Shown one piece after another: positions 1 to 6,775 of a stretch of 12,937 nt of DNA. The notes below the pieces were generated by a model. The model was not told where the DNA came from. It saw only the letters and a list, made by a program, of their open reading frames with translations, and ran no database searches. The DNA is from CAINEC01 sp046303115 (GTDB lineage: Bacteria; Bacteroidota; Bacteroidia; AKYH767-A; OLB10). A program made the translations under genes and the position numbers. Position 1 is the first letter of the stretch. Every line of letters starts with the position of its first letter. The stretch covers positions 1 to 12,937 of the forward strand of contig JBKCGZ010000050.1 of the NCBI GenBank assembly GCA_046303115.1, in the 5' to 3' direction.

Positions 1-402
<402 letters not shown>

Positions 403-474
403 ATTACAATCTATTTTATCAAATGTATTTTCTTTCAATCCCTGTCATCTTTGATCTTATTCAAAGTAAAATAT
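403..474 (+). other. 23S-5S internal transcribed spacer with a small hairpin
   Basis: This is a 72-nt A+T-rich spacer between the two rRNA genes. I see no tRNA-like cloverleaf in it. A perfect 6-bp inverted repeat, CTTTGA (449-454) and TCAAAG (461-466) around a 6-nt loop, sits just before the 5S 5' end. It may be a processing signal for 5S release; that role is inferred from position only. Confidence 0.6.
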
Positions 475-587
<113 letters not shown>

Positions 588-591
588 CATT

Positions 592-627
592 GAAAATGCC
601 TCGCTTGTCGGGGCATTTTCTTTTTAT
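592..627 (+). terminator. Intrinsic terminator of the rRNA operon
   Basis: GAAAATGCC (592-600) pairs perfectly with GGCATTTTC (612-620). The stem continues inward with a T-G wobble (601/611) and C-G, G-C pairs (602-603 with 609-610), leaving the pentaloop CTTGT at 604-608. A run of T follows at 620-625. This 12-bp stem plus T-tract directly after the 5S 3' end is a textbook Rho-independent terminator. It overlaps the extreme 5' end of the next open frame, which argues against a start there. Confidence 0.93.
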
Positions 628-636
628 ATACTTTTG
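605..636 (+). promoter_or_regulatory. Putative Bacteroidota-type promoter for the porin-like gene
   Basis: TACTTTTG at 629-636 matches the Bacteroidota -7 element TAnnTTTG. TTG at 605-607 lies 21 nt upstream, within the usual 19-21 nt spacing for the -33 element. The -33 element falls in the loop of the rRNA terminator. Transcription would start near 640-643, leaving a leader of about 20 nt before the TTG at 662. The motif is degenerate and the region A+T rich, so a chance match cannot be excluded. Confidence 0.45.
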
Positions 637-661
637 GTCTCGTTCACTAATTTATCCTCCT

Positions 662-2392
662 TTGAGAACAAAATTTATCTTATTTTCTTGTGCTTTTTTA
701 TTTTTTAATATCTCTGCTTTTCCCCAGGGATACAAAGGCAATGAATTGTTCTCAGGTGATGAAAATTATCAATTTACTTTTTTTAATCAGTTTTATTATG
801 ATGATTTCAGTTATCGATTTTCATCAAACTTGAATAAGGTGGAATACTCTTTTGGAAAACGTTTCGCTTTACCTAGTACTTCTGTTTTTAGTTTGAATGA
901 TTCATTATTGCTTGATTCATTAAAAGCCGTATCTAATATTTATTTAGTCCTTGGCACTCAAAAAAATCAAGCTTTGCAATTAGAGAATTTACAGAAAATT
1001 GGAAAGTCTACTTTTCTTTATTTAAATTATAATTCAATCGCATCTCTTGGTTTCCTAAAGAATAGTGCATCAAGAAATAGAAGTTTTATTTTAAATATTG
1101 CGCATGAATCAAAATCGTATAATTTAAATGCGGATTTTTTAATCGCTTCAAATTATGATGCAGCTTGTGGTGGAATCATTGATTCAATAATTCCATCAAA
1201 TTATTCTAAAAGAGACTTACAGCAATTGAATGTTAATTTGACAAATGATTATCTGAAGAAGAAATATCTGGATGTTGGGTTTTCGCATAATTTCAAACTA
1301 TTGAATTCTTCAAATGGCGAAAAAAAACTATCGCTATTTTTAAATAACAACTATTCAAAGTATGGTTATCTATACTCAGGTGATGGATTTAATTCTTTCT
1401 ATGAAAATATTTTTAATGATTCATCTTCGACAATAGATACATGTGGTTATTCATGGTTTAAAAATGAAATTGGTATTACAACAAAATTAAATTCATTGCT
1501 CATTTCAGTTAAAGCCATCAATAATGATTTTGATTTACAGATGTTGGATTCTGTTTATCATTTTAATGATTGGTCAGTTGATGCAAGTTTCTCAATTACT
1601 AAAAACAATTTCAATATTTATGGTTCATATTCAAAAAATTTAGGAACTAATTTTAGGGGAGATAATGAGGAGGCTAAAATTGGGTTGTTGTATAAATTCA
1701 CGAACAAATATTTAGAAAGTGTTGAGTTTGTTTCGTCCTATAGTATTCGTAATGTCCCATTTGTTTATCAAAAGCAATTTTCAAATCATTTTTATTGGAA
1801 TGTGTTAAGTGATACACCAATGGTAGAAAAGATGAACAAGATTAATGTTAAAGTGAAAAACAATTTCATTATCAGTGGCTCAATCACCAATTATGAAAAA
1901 AGAGTTTATTTAAACGAAAGTATCTCACCTGTTTTATCAAGAAATCAAGAAAATATTATTGGTCTACAAGCAAGTTATAATGATACAATCAGGAAATTTC
2001 ATTTAATTGAAATAGCTGCTTACAATAATTCTAATAGTGTATTATTTCCTGTTATTCCATTTCAGAGTTTTACGAGAGTAGGATATATGTTTAGCTTGTT
2101 TAAAAATAATCTAAAAGTGGAAGCTGGAGTTTCTGGTGTTTATAATGATGCCTGGTATGCTACGAGTTATTCGCCAGCTTTAGATGATTTTTACCTGCAA
2201 ACTGAAAAGAAGTATGGAGGTTTAACAGTTTTAAATGTATTTGCTGATTTCAAAATAAAGTCAGCAACACTTTTCTTGAAAGTTGAGCGTGTAAATATTG
2301 GATGGTTTAAAGAAAATACCTTTACTCGTGAAGGATATGTGGCGCCTCCTCGTACAATACGATTCGGTTTTAATTGGCCTTTAGCAAATTGA
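662..2392 (+). CDS. Putative porin, outer-membrane beta-barrel protein (Porin_10-like)
   Basis: This is an exported outer-membrane beta-barrel protein of 577 residues, probably of the Bacteroidota putative-porin family (Porin_10, PF14121). From TTG at 662 the protein begins MRTKFILFSCAFLFFN and has a good signal peptide, with likely cleavage near AFPQ. The mature part is rich in alternating aromatic and polar residues. Family-like stretches are the early YLVLGTQKNQALQL, a CGGIIDS block matching the position where relatives carry ENGGI, and a C-terminal stretch ending in PPRTIRFGFNWPLAN, which resembles the family's final strands. The frame stays open upstream to TTG 590 and contains ATG 596, but both lie in the rRNA terminator and would make an overlong N-terminus. 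No Shine-Dalgarno is visible. It converges with gap, 7 bp away. Substrate is unknown. The family call is from memory of the motif pattern and not from a profile search. Confidence 0.72.
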   Translation: MRTKFILFSCAFLFFNISAFPQGYKGNELFSGDENYQFTFFNQFYYDDFSYRFSSNLNKVEYSFGKRFALPSTSVFSLNDSLLLDSLKAVSNIYLVLGTQKNQALQLENLQKIGKSTFLYLNYNSIASLGFLKNSASRNRSFILNIAHESKSYNLNADFLIASNYDAACGGIIDSIIPSNYSKRDLQQLNVNLTNDYLKKKYLDVGFSHNFKLLNSSNGEKKLSLFLNNNYSKYGYLYSGDGFNSFYENIFNDSSSTIDTCGYSWFKNEIGITTKLNSLLISVKAINNDFDLQMLDSVYHFNDWSVDASFSITKNNFNIYGSYSKNLGTNFRGDNEEAKIGLLYKFTNKYLESVEFVSSYSIRNVPFVYQKQFSNHFYWNVLSDTPMVEKMNKINVKVKNNFIISGSITNYEKRVYLNESISPVLSRNQENIIGLQASYNDTIRKFHLIEIAAYNNSNSVLFPVIPFQSFTRVGYMFSLFKNNLKVEAGVSGVYNDAWYATSYSPALDDFYLQTEKKYGGLTVLNVFADFKIKSATLFLKVERVNIGWFKENTFTREGYVAPPRTIRFGFNWPLAN

Positions 2393-2404
2393 TTTGCTTT
2401 TATT
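2383..2404 (+). terminator. Possible weak terminator at the porin/gap junction
   Basis: AGCAAA (2383-2388) pairs with TTTGCT (2393-2398) around the loop TTGA, which holds the porin stop codon. T-rich sequence follows (TTTTATTTT from 2399). The stem is only 6 bp and A+T rich. It would serve plus-strand transcription; on the minus strand no U-tract follows, so it is a poor terminator for gap. Confidence 0.4.
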
Positions 2405-3395
2405 TTGAAATGTAATGAATAAGGTCAACAAGTCTTTTGCTATAACCACTTTCATTATCATACCAACCAACAACCTTTACCATTCTTCCCAAAACACTGG
2501 TTAACTGCGAATCAAAAATGCAACTGTGATTGTTTCCAATTATGTCTACTGATACAATTGGTTCATCAGTGTATTCTAAAATTCCTTTCAATTCGTTTGT
2601 AGAAGCATGTTTAAATAGCTCATTAATAGCTTCAACGGTTGCTGGCTTTTTAACTACGCAAGTGATATCTGTTAATGACCCATCTATAACGGGAACGCGT
2701 ATACCCGCACCTCCAATAAGTCCCTTTAAATGAGGAAATACTTCTGCTATTGCCTTTGCAGCTCCAGTAGTAGTAGGGATAATAGAGTGTGCCGCAGCTC
2801 TTGATCTTCTTAAATCTTTATGTGGAGCATCATGAATATTTTGATCTCCTGTATATGCATGAACAGTTGTTACATATGCATCTTCGATTTCAAAATTCTT
2901 ATCTAGTAATGCAATCATGGGTGCTGCATTATTAGTTGTGCATGAAGCATTGGAAATTACTAATTCACTTCCATCAAGAGTATTTTCGTTTACGCCCATC
3001 ACAACTGATTTAATATCTCCAGTTGCCGGTGCACTGATAATTACTTTTTTTGCTCCAGCTACAATGTGTTTCATTGCATCTTCTTCTTTGGTAAACTTCC
3101 CTGTTGATTCTAAAACAACATCTACATTTAACTCATCCCACGGAAGCTGTGATGGGTCCTTTTCTGCCGTAATATCTATTCTGTTTCCATTAACTACAAT
3201 ATAGTTCTCACCTGCTTCTACAGACGCAGGAAATTTACCATGGATGGAATCATACTTAAGTAAATGCGCTAATGTAGCAGGGGCAGTTAAGTCATTGATG
3301 GCAACAATATTTATTTTTTCATCCAAAAAAACTTTTCTTAAAAAAGTCCTGCCAATTCTACCAAAGCCGTTAATGGCTACATTGATTTTTTTCAT
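2400..3395 (-). CDS. gap: Type I glyceraldehyde-3-phosphate dehydrogenase
   Basis: This cytoplasmic glycolytic enzyme oxidises glyceraldehyde 3-phosphate with NAD(P)+ and phosphate to 1,3-bisphosphoglycerate. At 331 residues it is full length. The Rossmann motif NGFGRIGR is at residues 9-16, and acidic D35 follows the second strand (AINDL), which favours NAD+. The active site SCTTNN is at 151-156 with nucleophile C152, and the partner histidine is H179 in VHAYT. The S-loop reads DAPHKDLRRSR from 189, keeping the proline of NAD-dependent enzymes but with alanine in place of the usual leucine, so cofactor preference is not fully settled. The C-terminal WYDNESGYS is at 311-319. The start ATG overlaps the lipA stop by one base (TAATG), implying translational coupling. 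It is the third gene of the exported protein-lipA-gap operon. Confidence 0.97.
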   Translation of the reverse strand: MKKINVAINGFGRIGRTFLRKVFLDEKINIVAINDLTAPATLAHLLKYDSIHGKFPASVEAGENYIVVNGNRIDITAEKDPSQLPWDELNVDVVLESTGKFTKEEDAMKHIVAGAKKVIISAPATGDIKSVVMGVNENTLDGSELVISNASCTTNNAAPMIALLDKNFEIEDAYVTTVHAYTGDQNIHDAPHKDLRRSRAAAHSIIPTTTGAAKAIAEVFPHLKGLIGGAGIRVPVIDGSLTDITCVVKKPATVEAINELFKHASTNELKGILEYTDEPIVSVDIIGNNHSCIFDSQLTSVLGRMVKVVGWYDNESGYSKRLVDLIHYISK

Positions 3396-4261
3396 TAGAA
3401 TAAATGTTTTTCTGCATGATAAGAAGAACGAACCAATGGACCACTTTCTACATATTTCAATCCTTTTTTAAGTCCAATTTCCTTGTAATAATTGAATTTT
3501 TCTGGAGTAATGAATTCAACAACTTCTAAATGCTTTTTGGTTGGCTGTAAGTATTGTCCAAGCGTCATTATACTCACTCCTGCTTTCACCAAGTCATCCA
3601 TTGTCTCCAATACTTCTTCTTCTGTTTCGCCTAACCCCAACATAACACCTGATTTTGCTCTAACACCTGCATCACTAACTCGCTTCAGTACTTCCAATGA
3701 ACGATCATATTTTGCTTGTATACGAACTTGCTTAGTCAGTCGTCGAACTGTTTCTAAATTATGCGAAATGATTTCAGGAGCCACATCAATTACCATTTGT
3801 AAATTATCCCACTTGCCTTGAAAATCTGGAATTAATGTTTCTAATGTAGTTCCAGGACTAACTTCACGAATTGTATTGATAGTTTCCACCCAGATCTGTG
3901 CACCACCATCTTTTAAATCGTCGCGGTCTACAGAGGTAACTACGCAATGTTTTACTCCCATTATTTTAACAGAGTTCGCCACGCGCATAGGCTCGTTTTT
4001 ATCAACAGCCGATGGTCTGCCAGTAGCTACCGCACAAAATCCGCAAGAGCGCGTACAGATATTTCCAAGGATCATAAATGTAGCCGTACCAGCACCCCAG
4101 CATTCGCCCATATTCGGACAATTACCGCTTTCGCAAATAGTGTGTAATTTATTATCAGTAACTAACTCGCGAACTTTTCTGTATTCTTCACCAATGGGTA
4201 GCTTTACTTTTAACCAACTAGGTTTCTTGCTTTTTTCTGAAATTGATTTTTCTGAATCCAT
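3395..4261 (-). CDS. lipA: Lipoyl synthase (radical SAM)
   Basis: LipA inserts two sulfur atoms into octanoyl groups on lipoyl domains of 2-oxoacid dehydrogenases and the glycine cleavage system, using S-adenosylmethionine. The 288-residue length is typical. The auxiliary 4Fe-4S cluster ligands C43, C48 and C54 lie in CESGNCPNMGECW. The radical-SAM cluster ligands C69, C73 and C76 are in CTRSCGFC. The C-terminal RSSY motif, which supplies the serine ligand, is at 278-281. Conserved HNLETV and GLGETEEEV stretches are also present. The ATG lies 4 nt after the stop of the preceding exported-protein gene, and the last base of the lipA stop is the first base of gap, so all three are probably cotranscribed. 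No clear Shine-Dalgarno precedes the start. No lipB or lplA is visible in the window. Confidence 0.98.
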   Translation of the reverse strand: MDSEKSISEKSKKPSWLKVKLPIGEEYRKVRELVTDNKLHTICESGNCPNMGECWGAGTATFMILGNICTRSCGFCAVATGRPSAVDKNEPMRVANSVKIMGVKHCVVTSVDRDDLKDGGAQIWVETINTIREVSPGTTLETLIPDFQGKWDNLQMVIDVAPEIISHNLETVRRLTKQVRIQAKYDRSLEVLKRVSDAGVRAKSGVMLGLGETEEEVLETMDDLVKAGVSIMTLGQYLQPTKKHLEVVEFITPEKFNYYKEIGLKKGLKYVESGPLVRSSYHAEKHLF

Positions 4262-4265
4262 TCGT

Positions 4266-5030
4266 CTATTTTTTTCTTCCGTAAATGAAAGTCATATAAA
4301 ATGTGAAATAAAACTTTTTGTTATCTATCAAAGCCATGATTGGAATATCTTTCGGAAATGCATCAATAATGGCCCCTAATTCCAATGATTTAATGTCGTA
4401 ATAAATAGGAGAATATTCAAAGTTGAAAGCGACCCTTCCATACGCTCCTGGATGTAAATTAATTTGAGTTAATCCATAGGTAAAAGGAGCTCTTCCGTAA
4501 ATATTATCTAAAAAGTGTTTATTCGCATCGTACTTTTCTACAATGATGTCGAATTCACCAAACTTGCCTGTAGGCTCTAAAATATTTAAATAAACTGGTT
4601 TGGTAATTCCGAGAGATATACCACCACCATAAACAAATCTGATGTCAATACCATTCTTTTCAAATTTGCTATAAAGCGTTTTTTCAAAACCTGCACCGCC
4701 TCTTAAAATCGTCAGATTGTTTTGCTTTCCAAATACAAATGCTTTCGCATCAGTGAAATAACGATTTACAGATTTTATTTCTTTCGGATGTTTCATGCCG
4801 ACTAAATCAGCTTCCAAATAAAACTTCTTATAGCCTGTTAAGTTCTTTGCCTTTCGGAATTGAAGTCCTAAGGTGCCACTTGTATGTACATTGAGTCCGA
4901 AAGCTATTTCTCCTTTCATTAAAGGCGGCTTCTCTTCAACAAATTCATTTGGATTGGTCATTTGACAATACGCACTAATGTTGCCTAGCAACAATAAAAA
5001 AAGCAAGTATGTCCAACGCGTATAAATCAT
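4266..5030 (-). CDS. Exported hypothetical protein, probable beta-barrel outer-membrane protein
   Basis: I do not recognise a named family with certainty. The 254-residue protein starts with a signal peptide (MIYTRWTYLLFLLLLGNISAYCQ; cleavage probably just before Q23). C22 is preceded by Tyr and does not form a good lipobox, so a lipoprotein is unlikely. After a short linker (EEKPPLMKGE) the chain has alternating hydrophobic/polar and aromatic strands (EIAFGLNVHTSG, TLGLQF, KKFYLEADLVG, FYFTFYMTFIYG), as in small outer-membrane barrels of Bacteroidota. The C-terminus, FYMTFIYGRKK, could be a final strand, though not with the classical terminal Phe. It is the first gene of an operon with lipA (4-nt gap) and gap. 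Nothing links it functionally to lipoate or glycolysis. Confidence 0.8.
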   Translation of the reverse strand: MIYTRWTYLLFLLLLGNISAYCQMTNPNEFVEEKPPLMKGEIAFGLNVHTSGTLGLQFRKAKNLTGYKKFYLEADLVGMKHPKEIKSVNRYFTDAKAFVFGKQNNLTILRGGAGFEKTLYSKFEKNGIDIRFVYGGGISLGITKPVYLNILEPTGKFGEFDIIVEKYDANKHFLDNIYGRAPFTYGLTQINLHPGAYGRVAFNFEYSPIYYDIKSLELGAIIDAFPKDIPIMALIDNKKFYFTFYMTFIYGRKK

Positions 5031-5035
5031 AATTA

Positions 5036-5043
5036 CAAATATA
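5036..5043 (-). promoter_or_regulatory. Putative -7 element for the exported protein-lipA-gap operon
   Basis: On the minus strand this reads TATATTTG, an exact match to the Bacteroidota TAnnTTTG element. It ends only 5 nt before the ATG at 5030, so a transcript from it would start at or next to the start codon. No TTG is found at the expected -33 distance, which weakens the call. Confidence 0.35.
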
Positions 5044-5085
5044 CAATTAACGGCATAATCGAGCGGCTATTTTATTAGCAATTCT

Positions 5086-5093
5086 TATTTTTG
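5086..5093 (+). promoter_or_regulatory. Putative -7 element for the OsmC-family gene
   Basis: TATTTTTG matches TAnnTTTG and ends 5 nt before the ATG at 5099, mirroring the element of the divergent gene. The transcript would be nearly leaderless. No -33 TTG is seen 19-21 nt upstream. The 68-bp divergent region also holds a short G+C-rich patch (5051-5068) between the two elements that could bind a regulator; this is only positional inference. Confidence 0.35.
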
Positions 5094-5098
5094 GATCT

Positions 5099-5506
5099 AT
5101 GACGATTCAAACAATTTATACTGGCGAGTTAAGAACGCAGGCTACTCATGTTGCTTCACAAAATACAATCATTACGGATGCGCCTTTAGATAATAATGGT
5201 AGAGGCGAAGCATTTTCTCCAACAGACTTATTAGCCGCTTCTTTGGGGTCTTGTATGTTAACTATAATGGGAATTGCTGCTAATGCTCACGGATTTACTA
5301 TCGATGGGACAAAAATCAATATCACCAAAATCATGGCTGCCAATCCAAGAAGGGTAGGAGAGATAATCATCGAATTTTCCTTTCCAATCAATCACTATAG
5401 CGACAAAGAAAGATTGTTGATTGAAAAGGCAGCAGCTACATGCCCGGTTGCTTTGAGTCTGCATCCCGATTTAAAACAAACGATACATTTTAATTGGGCG
5501 CGTTAA
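5099..5506 (+). CDS. OsmC family protein (peroxiredoxin-like, YhfA-type)
   Basis: This small cytoplasmic protein of the OsmC/Ohr superfamily has 135 residues, the usual length for the YhfA-like branch. The two family cysteines are present: C52 in AASLGSCMLTIMG at the start of the central helix and C115 in AATCPVALSLHPD. In characterised OsmC/Ohr proteins the equivalent pair reduces organic hydroperoxides, so thiol peroxidase activity is a family-based inference; many YhfA-like members are uncharacterised. The N-terminal beta-strands and the SPTDLLAASLG motif support the fold. It is divergent from the lipA operon and shares a TTAA with the convergent permease gene, both stops being read from it. 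No regulator of the OhrR type is present nearby. Confidence 0.93.
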   Translation: MTIQTIYTGELRTQATHVASQNTIITDAPLDNNGRGEAFSPTDLLAASLGSCMLTIMGIAANAHGFTIDGTKINITKIMAANPRRVGEIIIEFSFPINHYSDKERLLIEKAAATCPVALSLHPDLKQTIHFNWAR

Positions 5507-6726
5507 TCGAAGCGCAATGATTCTATCGGATTGATTTTGGAAATAATTTTTCCTGGAATTAAAAGCATCAACATGCAAATAACATAGGTGCCTACATTAA
5601 TTAAAATTATACCCGTATAGCTAAAGTTAATGGGGACGCTCTTTATGTAATAGGATGTTTCATCTAATGTGATAAATCCTGTTTGTAATTGTAAAAAAGC
5701 TAATCCTAAACCTACCATATTGCCGATTAATAAACCTCGAATTAAAATTTTGCTGGAGAGTTTTAAGAATGTTTCAGATAATGTTTGATCACTTGCTCCC
5801 AATGCTTTAAGTAATCCAATTGGTCGTCTGTTTTCTAAGATTAAAATCAATAATGTGCTAATCATTGTTGTTCCAGCTATCAAGCTTATTAGAACAATAA
5901 TCACAATGACATTTAGATTTTGTAGCTCTAGCCAGTTGAATATTTGTGGATAAAGTTCTTTAACATTCTGCACATTGGTTTGATAATCTACTTTGTCATA
6001 GATTTCTTTTGTGATTGTATCAAGATGATTTAGGTTGTCAGTTTTTATTTCGAAGCCAGCCACTTGAGTGCTATCCCAATTGTTTACTTTTTGAATTAAA
6101 CTCATTGGACAGAAAATATAAAGGTTGTCAAAATCCTCACTCAAGCCTGTGTTGTAAATCCCCTTAACTATGAACTTTCTTACTTTACGATCTTCTTGAA
6201 TGAAGAAAATTAAAAAGGAATCACCAACTTTTAAATTTAATTTGTCGCATAAGTTTTTTGAAACAAGCGCTTCGTTTTTATTTGAATTATTTACGTCGAT
6301 TTTATCTCCGTCCGTTATTTTATTTTTGAAAAAACTCCAGTCGAATGTGTTGTCTATACCTTTTAAAACTACACCCTGTATTTCATCTTTCGCTTTTAAG
6401 ATACCAGCCTTGTGAGCATAATTTTGAATAGAAGTAACACCTTTTATATTTCGAATTTCTTGTAAATATTTTTGATTGCTTGAAATGGGAATTTCTTCGA
6501 ATGAATTATTGTTTGCTAATTGATGAATTCTTATTGCCGACATAAATCCTGTAACTTTATCGGAGATTTCGTTTTTGAATCCAGTCACAACCATCACTGA
6601 TAACAACATAGCAATCACCCCTAGCGCAATTCCTGAAATAGCAATTATCACTACAGGCTTTGCTGTTTTTTTAGAGTCACTATTTGACTGATAGATTTTG
6701 TCTGCTAAAAGTTTACTGAGGTTCAA
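5503..6726 (-). CDS. LolC/LolE-type ABC transporter permease (FtsX/MacB family)
   Basis: This inner-membrane permease of 407 residues has the MacB/LolC layout. A first transmembrane helix (about 25-49, VVIIAISGIALGVIAML) is followed by a large periplasmic domain (about 50-268). Three helices follow: about 271-297, which leads into the conserved ENRRPIGLLKALGAS cytoplasmic stretch; about 329-347; and about 371-392. The C-terminus is the typical NPIESLRFD. Relatives drive release of lipoproteins from the inner membrane with a LolD-type ATPase. No ATPase gene is in the window, so substrate and partner are inferred. The start appears to be TTG at 6726 (sequence NLSKLLADKIY, as in relatives); no in-frame ATG lies before the first helix. 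The gene ends within OsmC's stop codon and runs head to head with the DUF1343 gene. Confidence 0.9.
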   Translation of the reverse strand: MNLSKLLADKIYQSNSDSKKTAKPVVIIAISGIALGVIAMLLSVMVVTGFKNEISDKVTGFMSAIRIHQLANNNSFEEIPISSNQKYLQEIRNIKGVTSIQNYAHKAGILKAKDEIQGVVLKGIDNTFDWSFFKNKITDGDKIDVNNSNKNEALVSKNLCDKLNLKVGDSFLIFFIQEDRKVRKFIVKGIYNTGLSEDFDNLYIFCPMSLIQKVNNWDSTQVAGFEIKTDNLNHLDTITKEIYDKVDYQTNVQNVKELYPQIFNWLELQNLNVIVIIVLISLIAGTTMISTLLILILENRRPIGLLKALGASDQTLSETFLKLSSKILIRGLLIGNMVGLGLAFLQLQTGFITLDETSYYIKSVPINFSYTGIILINVGTYVICMLMLLIPGKIISKINPIESLRFD

Positions 6727-6738
6727 TCTGATGATAAT

Positions 6739-6746
6739 TAAATTTG
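6739..6746 (+). promoter_or_regulatory. Putative -7 element for the DUF1343/NamZ-like gene
   Basis: TAAATTTG matches TAnnTTTG. The upstream element is poor: only CTG (6716-6718) lies 20 nt away where TTG is expected. A transcript would start near 6751, giving about 25 nt of leader before the GTG at 6776. This supports the GTG over the upstream in-frame starts at 6698 and 6731, which would precede the transcript start. Confidence 0.4.
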
Positions 6747-6775
6747 GTCTAAATTTACCTAATAATTCTTTACAC

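Noticed and set aside
403..474. tRNA gene in the 23S-5S spacer
   Set aside because: Only 72 nt long, with no TpsiC arm, anticodon stem or CCA end visible.
590..661. N-terminal extension of the porin frame to TTG 590 or ATG 596
   Set aside because: These codons form the stem of the rRNA terminator, and the signal peptide shape fits a start at 662 better.
3876..4379. Open frame of 167 codons on the plus strand opposite lipA
   Set aside because: It is antisense to the highly conserved lipA and crosses into the next gene; no recognisable domain or start context.
5493..5518. Hairpin at the OsmC/permease junction (GCGC arms with flanking ATT/AAT)
   Set aside because: It needs a 2-nt bulge and has no T-run on either side, so it is not a convincing terminator.
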